Below, piece after piece: positions 55,859 to 64,000 of a stretch of DNA of 64,000 nt (positions are counted from its first letter, which is position 1; each line of letters starts with the position of its first letter). The stretch lies in assembly GCF_000423745.1 (NCBI RefSeq), contig NZ_AUIO01000006.1, forward strand, positions 40,671 through 104,670, in the 5' to 3' direction. A model generated the notes under the pieces. The model saw only the letters and a list, made by a program, of their open reading frames with translations. It was not told where the DNA came from and did not search any database. The DNA is from Streptococcus plurextorum DSM 22810. GTDB taxonomy: Bacteria; Bacillota; Bacilli; Lactobacillales; Streptococcaceae. The position numbers and the translations under genes are program-made.

Positions 55859-56372
55859 ACAAGAGGTTGTTATCGAGGAAGCGCAGGCGCTTGATGCACA
55901 AGGTTTGGCAGAGATTATGAGTTTGGTTCAAGAAGAGTCTGACTTCTTGACGCGTGACAGTGATAGCCCAGATATGACGGTAGAAGAAGCTGGTCTTTTT
56001 ATTGACAAACAAGCCTCCGCGACAAATGCGATTTGTCTGCTTGCTAAGATTGGGACGACCGTTATTGGTGTTTTGAATGTCTCTGCGGGTAATTTTACAC
56101 GGATAGACCATATTGGGGAAATTTTTCTAGCTGTTAGAAAAGACTATCAAGGCTATGGTGTGGGGAAGTTTCTCATGGAGGCCTTGATTGACTGGGCCGA
56201 AAACACTCCTCACATTCGTAGATTGGAGTTGACCGTACAGGCTAGAAATAGCAAGGCTGTCCACCTTTACAAAAAATACGGATTTGATATTGAAGCCACC
56301 AAAAAACGCGGCGCAAAAACAAAAGAAGGAGAATTTCTTGATGTTTATGCGATGGCTAGATTGATAGATTAG
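55851..56372 (+). CDS. GNAT-family N-acetyltransferase
   Basis: 173 residues from ATG 55851, with GGAGGA upstream inside tsaE. Motif A is GEIFLAVRKDYQGYGVGKFLMEALIDWAE; motif B is LELTVQARNSKAVHLYKKYGFDIE, the classical RimI-like pattern. Position after tsaE and before an LCP gene is the streptococcal arrangement. Substrate not known; protein or small-amine acetylation possible. Confidence 0.88.
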   Translation: MIEQEVVIEEAQALDAQGLAEIMSLVQEESDFLTRDSDSPDMTVEEAGLFIDKQASATNAICLLAKIGTTVIGVLNVSAGNFTRIDHIGEIFLAVRKDYQGYGVGKFLMEALIDWAENTPHIRRLELTVQARNSKAVHLYKKYGFDIEATKKRGAKTKEGEFLDVYAMARLID

Positions 56373-56382
56373 GATAATGGCA

Positions 56383-57474
56383 ATGAAAATTTGGAAAAAA
56401 ATTGCGTTGATGATGGTTGCTATTGTTGTTACGACGATGGCTGCAGCAGGGATTTACGCGAGCACAGCTTTTAAGTTTTCGACTGCGGAATTTGAGAAAA
56501 CGTTCCAGGAGGTGGAAACGGGCTCTCAGGCCACTTCGGCGGTTGAACATACAGAGCCTTTCTCCATACTTTTGATGGGGGTTGACACAGGTTCGGGTAG
56601 TCGTACCGAAACATGGGTGGGAAATAGTGATTCGATGATTTTGGTCACTGTTAATCCTAAGACAAAACGGACTACTCTGACCAGTCTAGAACGCGATATC
56701 TTAATGACCCTTGTGGGGCCAGAAACCAACGAGTTGAACGGCGCCCAAGCTAAGTTGAATGCTGCATACGCCGCAGGTCAGGCTCAGATGGCGATCATGA
56801 CTATTGAACAACTGCTAGATATCAAAATTGATAAGTATATGCAAATCAATATGCAAGGGCTTGTTGAGCTTGTTGATGCTGTAGGAGGGATTACAGTAAC
56901 AAATCCTTTTGATTTTGATATTTCTATTGAAGAGCAGGAGCCGGAATACACCGCTACAGTGGCTCCAGGGACTCACAAAATTAACGGAGATCAGGCTTTG
57001 GTATATGCTCGTATGCGCTACCAGGATCCTGAAGGAGACTATGGTCGACAACGCCGTCAGCGTGAAGTGATTAGTAAAGTTGTCCAAAAACTACTGACGA
57101 CAGATAGTATCAGTTCTTATAAGAAAGTCATGAAGGCGGTCAGCAACAATATGCAGACCAATATTGCTATCACGGACAAGACAATTCCTAGTTTGCTTGG
57201 TTATCGCTCTGCTCTTGGTAAGATTGAAAATTACCAGCTTAGAGGAGAAGATGCTACCTTAGACGACGGGGGCTCTTATCAAATCGTGACAAGAGATCAT
57301 TTACTAGAAATTCAAAATCAGATTAAGTCAGAACTTGGTTTGCCGACTTTAGAGACTTTGGCTTCGACAAATGCGGTTCTCTTTGAGGATTTATATGGCT
57401 ATAGTCCAGAGACCTATTACCCTGACGAAAACGCTTCTGAAACGACCACGGAATCAGAAACCGTACAAGAATAA
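56383..57474 (+). CDS. LytR-CpsA-Psr family protein
   Basis: Membrane-anchored phosphotransferase that attaches teichoic acid or capsule polymers to peptidoglycan. N-terminal membrane helix at about 4-27, then the LCP domain: FSILLMGVDTGSG, WVGNSDSMILVTVNPKTKRTTLTSLERDI, KLNAAYAAGQ, LVELVDAVGGITV and YARMRYQDPEGDYGRQRRQ, which include the conserved Arg/Asp lipid-phosphate residues. I favour ATG 56383 (AGGA 8 bases upstream) over ATG 56377. The acidic Thr/Glu-rich tail is probably disordered. LytR/BrpA equivalent by position. Confidence 0.92.
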   Translation: MKIWKKIALMMVAIVVTTMAAAGIYASTAFKFSTAEFEKTFQEVETGSQATSAVEHTEPFSILLMGVDTGSGSRTETWVGNSDSMILVTVNPKTKRTTLTSLERDILMTLVGPETNELNGAQAKLNAAYAAGQAQMAIMTIEQLLDIKIDKYMQINMQGLVELVDAVGGITVTNPFDFDISIEEQEPEYTATVAPGTHKINGDQALVYARMRYQDPEGDYGRQRRQREVISKVVQKLLTTDSISSYKKVMKAVSNNMQTNIAITDKTIPSLLGYRSALGKIENYQLRGEDATLDDGGSYQIVTRDHLLEIQNQIKSELGLPTLETLASTNAVLFEDLYGYSPETYYPDENASETTTESETVQE

Positions 57475-57481
57475 TCAGACA

Positions 57482-57503
57482 AAGGAGCCTAGTGCTCTTT
57501 TTT
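57482..57503 (+). terminator. Terminator after the LCP gene
   Basis: GGAGC/GCTC hairpin (GAGC 57485-57488, GCTC 57494-57497) followed by TTTTTT; a short stem. Confidence 0.65.
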
Positions 57504-57575
57504 CTAACCTTATTCCCCCAAAAATAAGGCAAATATGCTATAATGAAAAATGATATTATAAAATTTGGAGAAAAT

Positions 57576-58103
57576 ATGAGTTTAGACGACTATTTGCCCA
57601 CCTACGTGGTAGAGGCTGTTTATGATGTGAAACCTGAAATGTTTCGTGAGCAAGGTATTCGAGCGGTTTTAGTGGATTTAGACAACACCTTAATTGCTTG
57701 GAATAATCCTGATGGTACGCCGGAATTACGTGAATGGCTTGACGACATGACCAGGGCAGATATTCCAGTTGTTGTTGTCTCAAATAATAAATATAGTCGT
57801 GTAGAACGAGCTGTCGAACCTTTTGGTGTCGACTTTATCAGTCGAGCTATGAAACCATTTACGCGTGGTATTGATCAGGCGATTGCGCGCTATGGTTTTA
57901 ATCGCGAAGAGGTTGTCATGGTTGGCGACCAATTGATGACAGATATTCGAGCAGCGCACCGAGCGGGCATCAAATCAATTTTAGTCAAACCCCTAGTCAC
58001 GTCAGATGCTTGGAATACTAAGTTCAATCGCTGGCGCGAGCGTCGTGTCATGGCTAAACTCCAAGAAAAACATGGAAAAATAACCTATCAAAAAGGAATT
58101 TAA
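57576..58103 (+). CDS. yqeG: YqeG family HAD-IIIA phosphatase
   Basis: 175 residues. HAD motifs: VLVDLDNTLIAW (nucleophile Asp and second Asp), VVSNN, and MVGDQLMTDIRAAHRAG. Related to PGP phosphatase-like HADs; biological substrate uncertain. ATG 57576 has TTGGAG upstream. First gene of a run to rsfS with overlaps or gaps under 30 bases; TATAAT near 57538-57543 is a likely -10. Confidence 0.93.
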   Translation: MSLDDYLPTYVVEAVYDVKPEMFREQGIRAVLVDLDNTLIAWNNPDGTPELREWLDDMTRADIPVVVVSNNKYSRVERAVEPFGVDFISRAMKPFTRGIDQAIARYGFNREEVVMVGDQLMTDIRAAHRAGIKSILVKPLVTSDAWNTKFNRWRERRVMAKLQEKHGKITYQKGI

Positions 58104-59221
58104 TGGAAGAATTATTTTGCATTGGCTGTGGAGCCAAAATTCAAACTACAGATAAAGAAAAAGTGGGCTACACCCCAAAATCTAGTGTTGACAAAGCTGA
58201 GGAGACAGGGGAGCTTTATTGCCAACGTTGTTTTCGCTTGCGCCACTACAATGAAATCGTTGATGTGCATATCACGGATGATGACTTTTTAAAACTGCTC
58301 CATGAGGTTGGAGACAGTAATGCTTTAGTTGTTAATGTTGTGGATATTTTTGATTTTAATGGGTCAGTTATTCCTGGATTATCGCGCTTTGTTTCTGGCA
58401 ATGACGTGCTCTTGGTGGGCAATAAAAAAGACGTGTTGCCTAAGTCTGTCAAGGATGGTAAGGTCACTCAATGGTTGACTGAAAGGGCTCATGAAGAGGG
58501 GTTGCGGCCTCTTCATGTGATGCTAACTTCTGCTCAAAATCATCATGCTATCAAAGAATTGATAGAGGGGATTAATCGCTATCGTCAAGGGCGTGATGTC
58601 TATGTTGTTGGAGTGACAAATGTTGGGAAATCGACTTTAATTAATGCCATTATCAAAGAAATTACGGGAGATAAGAATGTCATTACCACATCACGCTTCC
58701 CGGGAACAACACTTGATAAGATTGAAATTCCGCTTGATGATGGCAGCTATATTTTTGATACACCGGGCATCATCCATCGCCACCAAATGGCGCATTACTT
58801 GACAGCTAAAAACCTGAAATATGTCAGTCCCAAAAAGGAAATCAAACCTAAAACCTATCAATTGAACCCTGAACAAACCCTTTTCTTAGGTGGTTTAGGG
58901 CGATTTGATTTTATTTCTGGAGACAAACAGGGCTTTACTGCCTATTTTGACAATAATTTGCAACTCCATCGTACTAAATTAGCAGGAGCGGACATCTTTT
59001 ACGATAAGCATGTAGGCAGTCTTCTGACTCCTCCAATAGGTGAGGAAACCGAAACCTTCCCGAGATTGGTTCGTCATGAATTTACAATTAAAGAAAAAAC
59101 AGACGTGGTCTTTTCGGGGCTTGGTTGGGTTCGTATCAACGGTAAAAGTGAGCAGCCTACGGTTGTTGCTGCATGGGCACCAGAGGGTGTCGGAGTTGTT
59201 GTTCGAAAAGCGTTAATTTAA
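58103..59221 (+). CDS. yqeH: Ribosome biogenesis GTPase YqeH
   Basis: 372 residues. A four-cysteine zinc finger (CIGCG...CQRC, near 6-40) precedes a circularly permuted GTPase domain: the NKKD motif (VGNKKDVLP) comes before the P-loop GVTNVGKSTLINAI and DTPGI, the hallmark of this family. Needed for 30S subunit assembly in Bacillus. Start overlaps the yqeG stop by one base. Confidence 0.96.
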   Translation: MEELFCIGCGAKIQTTDKEKVGYTPKSSVDKAEETGELYCQRCFRLRHYNEIVDVHITDDDFLKLLHEVGDSNALVVNVVDIFDFNGSVIPGLSRFVSGNDVLLVGNKKDVLPKSVKDGKVTQWLTERAHEEGLRPLHVMLTSAQNHHAIKELIEGINRYRQGRDVYVVGVTNVGKSTLINAIIKEITGDKNVITTSRFPGTTLDKIEIPLDDGSYIFDTPGIIHRHQMAHYLTAKNLKYVSPKKEIKPKTYQLNPEQTLFLGGLGRFDFISGDKQGFTAYFDNNLQLHRTKLAGADIFYDKHVGSLLTPPIGEETETFPRLVRHEFTIKEKTDVVFSGLGWVRINGKSEQPTVVAAWAPEGVGVVVRKALI

Positions 59222-59247
59222 CATAGAATACAGAGAAGGAATAGAAT

Positions 59248-59568
59248 ATGTCGCTAACATCAAAACAACGTGCTTTCTTAAAATCAGAGGCGCATTTGCT
59301 AAAGCCGATTATCCAAATAGGTAAAAATGGGCTTAACGATCAAATCAAAACAAGTGTTCGTAACGCACTTGATGCGCGTGAACTGATTAAAGTTACCCTT
59401 CTTCAAAATACGGAAGAAAATATTCATGATGTGGCGGAAACTTTGGAAGAGGAAATTGGTTGCGATACTGTTTTGAAAATAGGCCGCATTCTTATTCTCT
59501 ATAAAGAATCAGCTAAAAAAGAAAATCGAAAACTTTCGTTGAAAGTGAAAGCAATCAAACAAAACTAG
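59248..59568 (+). CDS. yhbY: YhbY family RNA-binding protein
   Basis: 106-residue CRM-domain protein: LTSKQRAFLKSEAHLLKPIIQIGKNGLND, RELIKVTLLQN, and the end GRILILYKES. CRM proteins bind pre-50S particles, consistent with its ribosome assembly neighbours. SD GAAGGAA, 8 bases before nadD. Confidence 0.95.
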   Translation: MSLTSKQRAFLKSEAHLLKPIIQIGKNGLNDQIKTSVRNALDARELIKVTLLQNTEENIHDVAETLEEEIGCDTVLKIGRILILYKESAKKENRKLSLKVKAIKQN

Positions 59569-59576
59569 GAGAAGTT

Positions 59577-60209
59577 ATGGCTCTTGACTTAGTAACCCCT
59601 TTTACCAAAGTTGAATTAGAAGAAGAGGTTAGAGACAGCAGTCGTCGCCAAGTGGGGATTTTAGGGGGGAATTTCAACCCTGTTCATAATGCCCATTTAT
59701 TAGTGGCAGACCAGGTACGTCAGCAATTAGGTCTCGATGAAGTGCTTCTTATGCCGGAATATCAGCCACCACATGTTGACAAAAAAGAAACGATCGATGA
59801 AAAACATCGGCTGAACATGCTTTTGCTTGCTATTAACGGCTTGGAAGGTCTTGATATCGAGACAATCGAAATTGATCGTAAAGGCATCAGCTATTCTTAC
59901 GATACGATGAAACTTTTGATTGAAGCCAACCCTGATACCGATTATTATTTTATCATCGGAGCGGATATGGTGGAGTATTTGCCCAAATGGCATCGTATTG
60001 AGGAATTGGTTGATATGGTGCAGTTTGTTGGCGTTCAACGTCCTAAATACAAAGTTGGCACCAGCTATCCTGTTATCTGGGTGGATGTTCCACTTATGGA
60101 TATCAGCTCAACACTTGTTCGAGAAAGCATCAAAAAGGGCCATAGTCCTAACTTTATGTTGCCTGCTCCTGTTCTTGACTATATTAAGAAAGCAGGGCTC
60201 TACCGATGA
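59577..60209 (+). CDS. nadD: Nicotinate-nucleotide adenylyltransferase
   Basis: Makes nicotinate adenine dinucleotide from NaMN and ATP. 210 residues: [20 protein letters not shown] carries the (H/T)xGH-type nucleotidyltransferase motif; [32 protein letters not shown] and [13 protein letters not shown] are family segments. Overlaps yqeK by 4 bases (ATGA). Confidence 0.96.
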   Translation: MALDLVTPFTKVELEEEVRDSSRRQVGILGGNFNPVHNAHLLVADQVRQQLGLDEVLLMPEYQPPHVDKKETIDEKHRLNMLLLAINGLEGLDIETIEIDRKGISYSYDTMKLLIEANPDTDYYFIIGADMVEYLPKWHRIEELVDMVQFVGVQRPKYKVGTSYPVIWVDVPLMDISSTLVRESIKKGHSPNFMLPAPVLDYIKKAGLYR

Positions 60210-60793
60210 GTTACTCTGATTATATTGGAATTTCTCGAAATCAACTTTTAGAAAAAATGGCAGAGCTGATGACACCAAAACGGTTGAGACATGTTTTAGG
60301 TGTTGAGAAGGCAGCGATTGTTCTGGCAGAGCGCTATGGTTATGATACAGATAAGGCAGGGTTAGCAGGGGTACTCCATGACTATGCCAAGGAATTGCCA
60401 GACTCAGAGTTTCTAGACTTGATAGACAAGTATCAGTTGGATTCTGACCTAAAAAACTGGAATAACAATATCTGGCATGGCATGGTAGGTATTTACAAAA
60501 TCCAAGAGGAACTAGGCTTACGTGATCAGGAAATCTTGCGTGCCATTGAAATCCATACGGTTGGGAGCGCTCAGATGGGCTTGCTTGATAAAATCCTCTA
60601 CGTAGCAGACTATATCGAGCATAATCGTGACTTTCTTGGTGTGGATAAGGCGAGAGAGCTTGCCGAACAGTCGCTGGATAAGGCTGTCGCTTACGAAACG
60701 GCTCATACTGTGACCTATCTTGCTGGTAAAGCGCAGCCTATTTACCCTCAGACGCTAGAAACCTATAATGCATTTGTGAGGTATTTGCCATGA
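60206..60793 (+). CDS. yqeK: HD-domain dinucleotide hydrolase YqeK
   Basis: 195 residues. HD metal motifs: [34 protein letters not shown] and [28 protein letters not shown]. YqeK proteins are known to split Ap4A symmetrically into ADP, and the gene is regularly coupled to nadD. Overlaps both neighbours by 4 bases, so strictly coupled. Confidence 0.95.
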   Translation: MSYSDYIGISRNQLLEKMAELMTPKRLRHVLGVEKAAIVLAERYGYDTDKAGLAGVLHDYAKELPDSEFLDLIDKYQLDSDLKNWNNNIWHGMVGIYKIQEELGLRDQEILRAIEIHTVGSAQMGLLDKILYVADYIEHNRDFLGVDKARELAEQSLDKAVAYETAHTVTYLAGKAQPIYPQTLETYNAFVRYLP

Positions 60794-61302
60794 CAACAGC
60801 TTTATTAGTTATTGATGTGCAAAAAAGTATCGTTGACAGTAAGCCCTATGCCATAACAGAGCGGTTGGAACTCTGGCAAAGAGCGGTTGCTACCTGTAGG
60901 CAAAAGGGGATTGAGGTCATCTATGTTCGTCATAATGACGACGAGTTGGTTACTGGTACGACTGGTTGGGAAATTGCCGATGAAATTACACCATTAGCTG
61001 GTGAAATGGTCATTGATAAGCGCTACAATTCAGCTTTCAAGGAGACTGGTTTGCAGGCTTATCTTGAGCAGCAAGGGATTGACCAACTTTTTGTGATGGG
61101 AATGCTGACGAATTACTGCGTTGATACGACAGTCAAGGTGGCATTTGAGCTGGGGTACAAGATTGCTGTGCTTGAAAATGGCACAACAACTTTTGACGAT
61201 GACCCTGTCCCTGCTGCGTGGTTGATTGAACATTATGAAAATATCTGGGCAGATCGTTTTGCTGTGGTAGATTTTTTCGACGAACTTATTAAAGAGGATT
61301 AG
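60790..61302 (+). CDS. Isochorismatase-like cysteine hydrolase
   Basis: 170 residues. Catalytic triad of the family: [12 protein letters not shown] (Asp), the lysine in [10 protein letters not shown], and [20 protein letters not shown] (Cys). It could be a nicotinamidase, which fits nadD nearby, but the substrate cannot be set from sequence. Overlaps yqeK by 4 bases and abuts rsfS. Confidence 0.9.
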   Translation: MTTALLVIDVQKSIVDSKPYAITERLELWQRAVATCRQKGIEVIYVRHNDDELVTGTTGWEIADEITPLAGEMVIDKRYNSAFKETGLQAYLEQQGIDQLFVMGMLTNYCVDTTVKVAFELGYKIAVLENGTTTFDDDPVPAAWLIEHYENIWADRFAVVDFFDELIKED

Positions 61303-61650
61303 ATGAAAAAAGAAGACTTACTAGAACTAGTTGTCCGTGCGGCGGACGAAAAACGGGCAGAAGACATCATTGCTCTTGACTTGGCTGATCTGACCAGCTT
61401 GACGGACTACTTTGTCATCTTATCGGCGACTAACAGCCGTCAGCTAGAAGCGATTGCGGATAATATCCGAGAGAAGGTCAAAGCAGCTGGTGGAGACGCT
61501 AGTCATGTTGAAGGAAAGGATGGCTGGGTCTTGCTTGATCTCAACGATGTCATTGTGCATATCTTTTCAGAGGATGAGCGTCTACATTACAACTTGGAAA
61601 AACTCTGGCACGAAGCCCCTTTGGTGGACGTGTCAGGCTATTTAGCATAA
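61303..61650 (+). CDS. rsfS: Ribosomal silencing factor RsfS
   Basis: 115 residues. Binds L14 and blocks subunit joining under starvation. Signature: [34 protein letters not shown]...[29 protein letters not shown]. The ATG immediately follows the previous stop, with GAGGA inside the upstream gene. Terminator directly after. Confidence 0.96.
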   Translation: MKKEDLLELVVRAADEKRAEDIIALDLADLTSLTDYFVILSATNSRQLEAIADNIREKVKAAGGDASHVEGKDGWVLLDLNDVIVHIFSEDERLHYNLEKLWHEAPLVDVSGYLA

Positions 61651-61655
61651 CAGAT

Positions 61656-61681
61656 AAACCTTGCTATTTAGCAAGGTTTTT
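61656..61681 (+). terminator. Terminator after rsfS
   Basis: AAACCTTGC (61656-61664), 6-base loop, GCAAGGTTT (61671-61679), TT. Some read-through is likely because the next gene has no visible promoter. Confidence 0.8.
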
Positions 61682-61685
61682 AATA

Positions 61686-61735
61686 GAGGAAGAAAGGGAA
61701 GCGGCAGAGTTTGTGACTAGGTCGCATTTGATATT
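61686..61735 (+). promoter_or_regulatory. Hairpin leader separating an SD from the methyltransferase start
   Basis: GAGGAAGAAAGGGAA (61686-61700) contains a strong SD, yet ATG is 35 bases further at 61736. In between, GTGAC-tag-GTCGC (61713-61725) forms a hairpin, and TTGTGAC.TAGGT.GCA matches the copZ leader with a 3-base difference in length. The ending GGTCGCA also resembles the GTCGCA ends of E1 and E2. Confidence 0.45.
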
Positions 61736-62473
61736 ATGACTAAAAACTACCAAAAGTTTGCTTCGGTCTACGATGCCATCATGGATGACAGCTTATATGA
61801 TCAGTGGACGGATTTTTCGCTCCGCCATTTCCCTAAAGATAAGAAAACTTTGCTAGAGTTGGCTTGTGGCACGGGGATTCAATCGATTCGGTTTGCCCAA
61901 GCGGGCTTTAAAGTGACTGGTCTTGATTTGAGCGCTGACATGTTAACGATTGCTAAAAAGCGTGCAGTATCAGCTAATCAGAAGATTGATTTTGTAGAAG
62001 GTAATATGTTGGACTTGTCTCATGTTGGCAAGTTTGATTTAGTGACCTGCTATTCAGACTCGATTTGCTATATGCAAGACGAGGCAGAGGTAGGAGATGT
62101 GTTTCGTGAAGTCTTCAATGTTTTAGAAGATGGTGGTGTTTTCATATTTGATGTGCACTCTACTTATCAAACAGACCAGATTTTTCCAGGCTACTCTTAT
62201 CATGAGAATGCAGATGATTTCGCCATGGTTTGGGATACTTATGCAGATGAAGCTCCGCATTCTGTTGTTCATGAATTAACGTTCTTTATCAAAGATGAGG
62301 ACGGTCGTTTCACGCGTTTTGATGAGATTCATGAAGAACGTACTTATGAGATTTTGACCTATGATATCCTCTTGGAACAGGCAGGTTTCAAATCTTTTAA
62401 GGTTTATGCTGATTTTGAAGATAAGGAGCCTGGAGGAACATCAGCGCGTTTGTTTTTTGTTGTACAGAAATAA
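61736..62473 (+). CDS. Class I SAM-dependent methyltransferase
   Basis: 245 residues. Motif I LLELACGTGIQSIRFA, GLDLSADMLTIA, FVEGNMLDL and DLVTCYSDSICYM identify a Rossmann-fold methyltransferase of the ubiE-like small-molecule type. Streptococci keep this gene between rsfS and tmcAL; substrate unknown. The start lacks a close SD (see leader entry). Confidence 0.9.
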   Translation: MTKNYQKFASVYDAIMDDSLYDQWTDFSLRHFPKDKKTLLELACGTGIQSIRFAQAGFKVTGLDLSADMLTIAKKRAVSANQKIDFVEGNMLDLSHVGKFDLVTCYSDSICYMQDEAEVGDVFREVFNVLEDGGVFIFDVHSTYQTDQIFPGYSYHENADDFAMVWDTYADEAPHSVVHELTFFIKDEDGRFTRFDEIHEERTYEILTYDILLEQAGFKSFKVYADFEDKEPGGTSARLFFVVQK

Positions 62474-62538
62474 TTCAGAGAATGGATGAGATTTTGGACT
62501 ATTAGTAACATAGCAATTTTATAAGTGAAGGAGCTTAT

Positions 62539-63636
62539 ATGACCGTTACAGGTATTATTGCCGAATTCAATCCTTTTCATAATGGGCATAAGTATCTATT
62601 GTCGCAAGCTGAAGGTTTGAAAGTTGTTGCGATGTCTGGAAACTTCGTCCAAAGAGGGGAGCCGGCGCTAATTGATAAATGGACTAGGGCTGAAATGGCT
62701 CTTAAACAAGGGGCGGATATAGTTGTTGAATTGCCTTATCTTGTTGCTGTTCAGTCTGCTGACTATTTTGCTTCTGGTGCGGTTGATATTTTGCATCGGG
62801 TGGGTGTTGATACACTGATGTTTGGAACAGAAAAAGATATGGACTATAACCATCTTTCTCGGATTTACAAGGACATGGCGGAACAGATGGACGATTACTT
62901 GGACAATCTACCGAAATCGATGACTTATCCGCAAAAAACGCAAAAGATGTGGCAGAAGTTTGCAGGTGTCGAAGTTACAGATGAAACCCCTAATCACAAT
63001 CTAGGTTTAGCCTATGCGAAAGCGTGCTCTCGCAAAGAGATAGTTCTTCGAGCGATAAAGAGGATTGGTGCAGGTTTTCATTCCGAGGAAAAAGAAGAGA
63101 TTGCCTCTGCGACAGCAATAAGAAAACATCTAGCCGATGCTGAGTTTGTTGTAGGTGTTACCCCAGAGCCTAATTTAATCTTACGCTCCCCTCGGGTTTC
63201 GTGGCAAGATTTTTTCCCTTTGCTGCGTTACCAAATCATGACCAACAAGGATCTAACTCAAATCTTCCAAGTCAACGAAGAAATTGCCAATCGTCTTCGC
63301 CAATCTATTGATAAAGCTAGAAATATAGAAGAATTGGTTGGTATAGTTGCGACAAAAAGATATACAAAGGCAAGAATTCGTCGGCTTCTTTGTCATATAC
63401 TTGTCCAAGCGGCAGAGCGAGAAATGCCGCTAGGAATCCATGTATTAGGTTTTTCTCAAATAGGTCAAGAACACCTAGGTAAGGTAAAAAAACAAGTGCC
63501 ACTAGTAACGCGCATAGGACGAGAATCGTGGGACATAACAACAGAGAAGGCAGATCGCATTTATTGTCTCGGAAATCCTGATATGCCAGAGCAAACTATT
63601 GGTCGTAAACCTATTGTTCTTGCTGACAAAAACTGA
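62539..63636 (+). CDS. tmcAL: tRNA(Met) cytidine acetate ligase
   Basis: 365 residues, formerly YlbM. Forms N4-acetylcytidine at the wobble base of elongator tRNA-Met from acetate and ATP. The nucleotidyltransferase motif [17 protein letters not shown] (HxGH) is at the N-terminus, with [24 protein letters not shown] and later GAGFHSEE and [19 protein letters not shown] weak hairpin with T-rich sequence (63635-63675) follows. Confidence 0.95.
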   Translation: MTVTGIIAEFNPFHNGHKYLLSQAEGLKVVAMSGNFVQRGEPALIDKWTRAEMALKQGADIVVELPYLVAVQSADYFASGAVDILHRVGVDTLMFGTEKDMDYNHLSRIYKDMAEQMDDYLDNLPKSMTYPQKTQKMWQKFAGVEVTDETPNHNLGLAYAKACSRKEIVLRAIKRIGAGFHSEEKEEIASATAIRKHLADAEFVVGVTPEPNLILRSPRVSWQDFFPLLRYQIMTNKDLTQIFQVNEEIANRLRQSIDKARNIEELVGIVATKRYTKARIRRLLCHILVQAAEREMPLGIHVLGFSQIGQEHLGKVKKQVPLVTRIGRESWDITTEKADRIYCLGNPDMPEQTIGRKPIVLADKN

Positions 63637-63675
63637 AGGTTACAGAAAATAAACCAACCTTCTTCAAAACTTTTT
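63635..63675 (+). terminator. Possible terminator after tmcAL
   Basis: GAAGGTT (63635-63641) pairs with AACCTTC (63656-63662); TTTTT comes 9 bases later, so the terminator is weak. Confidence 0.5.
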
Positions 63676-63729
63676 CGCACGTTGTCAAGTCAAGTGCAAC
63701 AAGTTCATTGATAACTAGAGTTCCATAGG

Positions 63730-64000
63730 TTAAGCTGTTTGGGCTAGCCCAAGCAGAAATTTCGAGGATTGGTATTGAAGAAGTCGTTTGGGGCGCTCAT
63801 TGATACACTCTGGACGTTCTTCGATAGACTTACCTAAAGTCTTCCGATTCGTCTTCGTGACTTTCTTAGAACGTTTTCTGATACTAACCATCTGAGGCAG
63901 ATCGATTGGTTTAATAGCTAACAGCCCTTCTTTGATATAACGATAAATCGTTACGGATTTTAGCTTTCAAGGCATCTCCTAATTGTTTAATGAACCTAGC
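63730..64000 (-). pseudogene. Fragment of an IS30-family transposase
   Basis: On the minus strand, between about 63960 and 63760, the frame reads TIYRYIKEGLLAIKPIDLPQ, then KRSKKVTKTNRKTLGKSIEERPECINER, typical of IS30-type transposases upstream of their DDE catalytic domain. The frame is broken by a stop and frame change near 63965, and diverges after INERPKRL before a stop at 63730-63732. No DDE region, no inverted repeats seen. A decayed remnant that may continue beyond the window. Confidence 0.7.

Noticed and set aside
1..64000. CRISPR arrays, tRNA or rRNA genes, integrase or prophage genes
   Set aside because: Looked for on both strands; no spacer-repeat series beyond the glyQ repeats, no cloverleaf or rRNA segments, and no integrase or structural phage genes.

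Overview
The window is a piece of a low-GC Firmicutes chromosome, almost certainly genus Streptococcus. The evidence is the fabM-fabT-fabH-acpP-fabK-fabD-fabG-fabF-accB-fabZ-accC-accD-accA lipid cluster in streptococcal order, a FabK-type enoyl reductase with FabT operators, a divergent galR/galKTE locus, a CopY-type cop operon, and the yqeG-yqeH-yhbY-nadD-yqeK-rsfS-tmcAL series. Nearly everything is core genome. I see no tRNA or rRNA gene, no CRISPR array and no prophage or ICE. The only mobile-element trace is a decayed IS30-type transposase fragment at the right edge.

Layout. 0-8 kb: a truncated nucleoside phosphorylase, cysS-mrnC-rlmB, def, rpsO, rpoE, a small membrane protein, gltX. 7.7-12.6 kb: GalR and the Leloir operon galK-galT-galE. 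12.7-15.9 kb: gatCAB, followed by a decayed stretch. 16.5-18.8 kb: an EamA permease and aspartate kinase. 18.9-29.6 kb: the complete fatty-acid synthesis and acetyl-CoA carboxylase cluster. 29.7-38.4 kb: a SWIM/SNF2 helicase, an unknown protein, murC, a GNAT protein, mltG, greA. 38.4-42.5 kb: copper homeostasis (copY, copA, a CDF transporter, copZ). 42.6-46 kb: TRIC-like channel, HAD phosphatase, DegV, a probable structured RNA and an anchored surface protein. 46-51 kb: a glycine T-box, a DUF1398-like gene, glyQ, glyS and two small genes. 51-57.5 kb: rarA, a Cof phosphatase, a membrane protein, an AzgA purine permease, tsaE-GNAT-LCP. 57.5-63.6 kb: the ribosome assembly and NAD cluster.

The most unusual part is between the DUF1398-like gene and glyQ. 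The Shine-Dalgarno (SD), start codon and first codons of glyQ occur three times, separated by two ~135-base inserts, giving a ~173-base period. The inserts share little sequence but can fold the same way: an outer 7-bp stem closing two hairpins, then TACTAG, then a long hairpin with TATC in its loop, then GTCGCA. Paired positions differ between the two in a compensatory way.

A looser, possibly related pattern recurs at six other starts (gltX, galE, accC, murC, copZ and a methyltransferase). There a good SD is separated from the start codon by 35-100 bases of foldable sequence, often ending in a CTAGGTATC-like motif a few bases before ATG. I propose these as candidate structured, possibly mobile, leader elements. 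The glyQ pair is well supported by the sequence; the wider family is a hypothesis.
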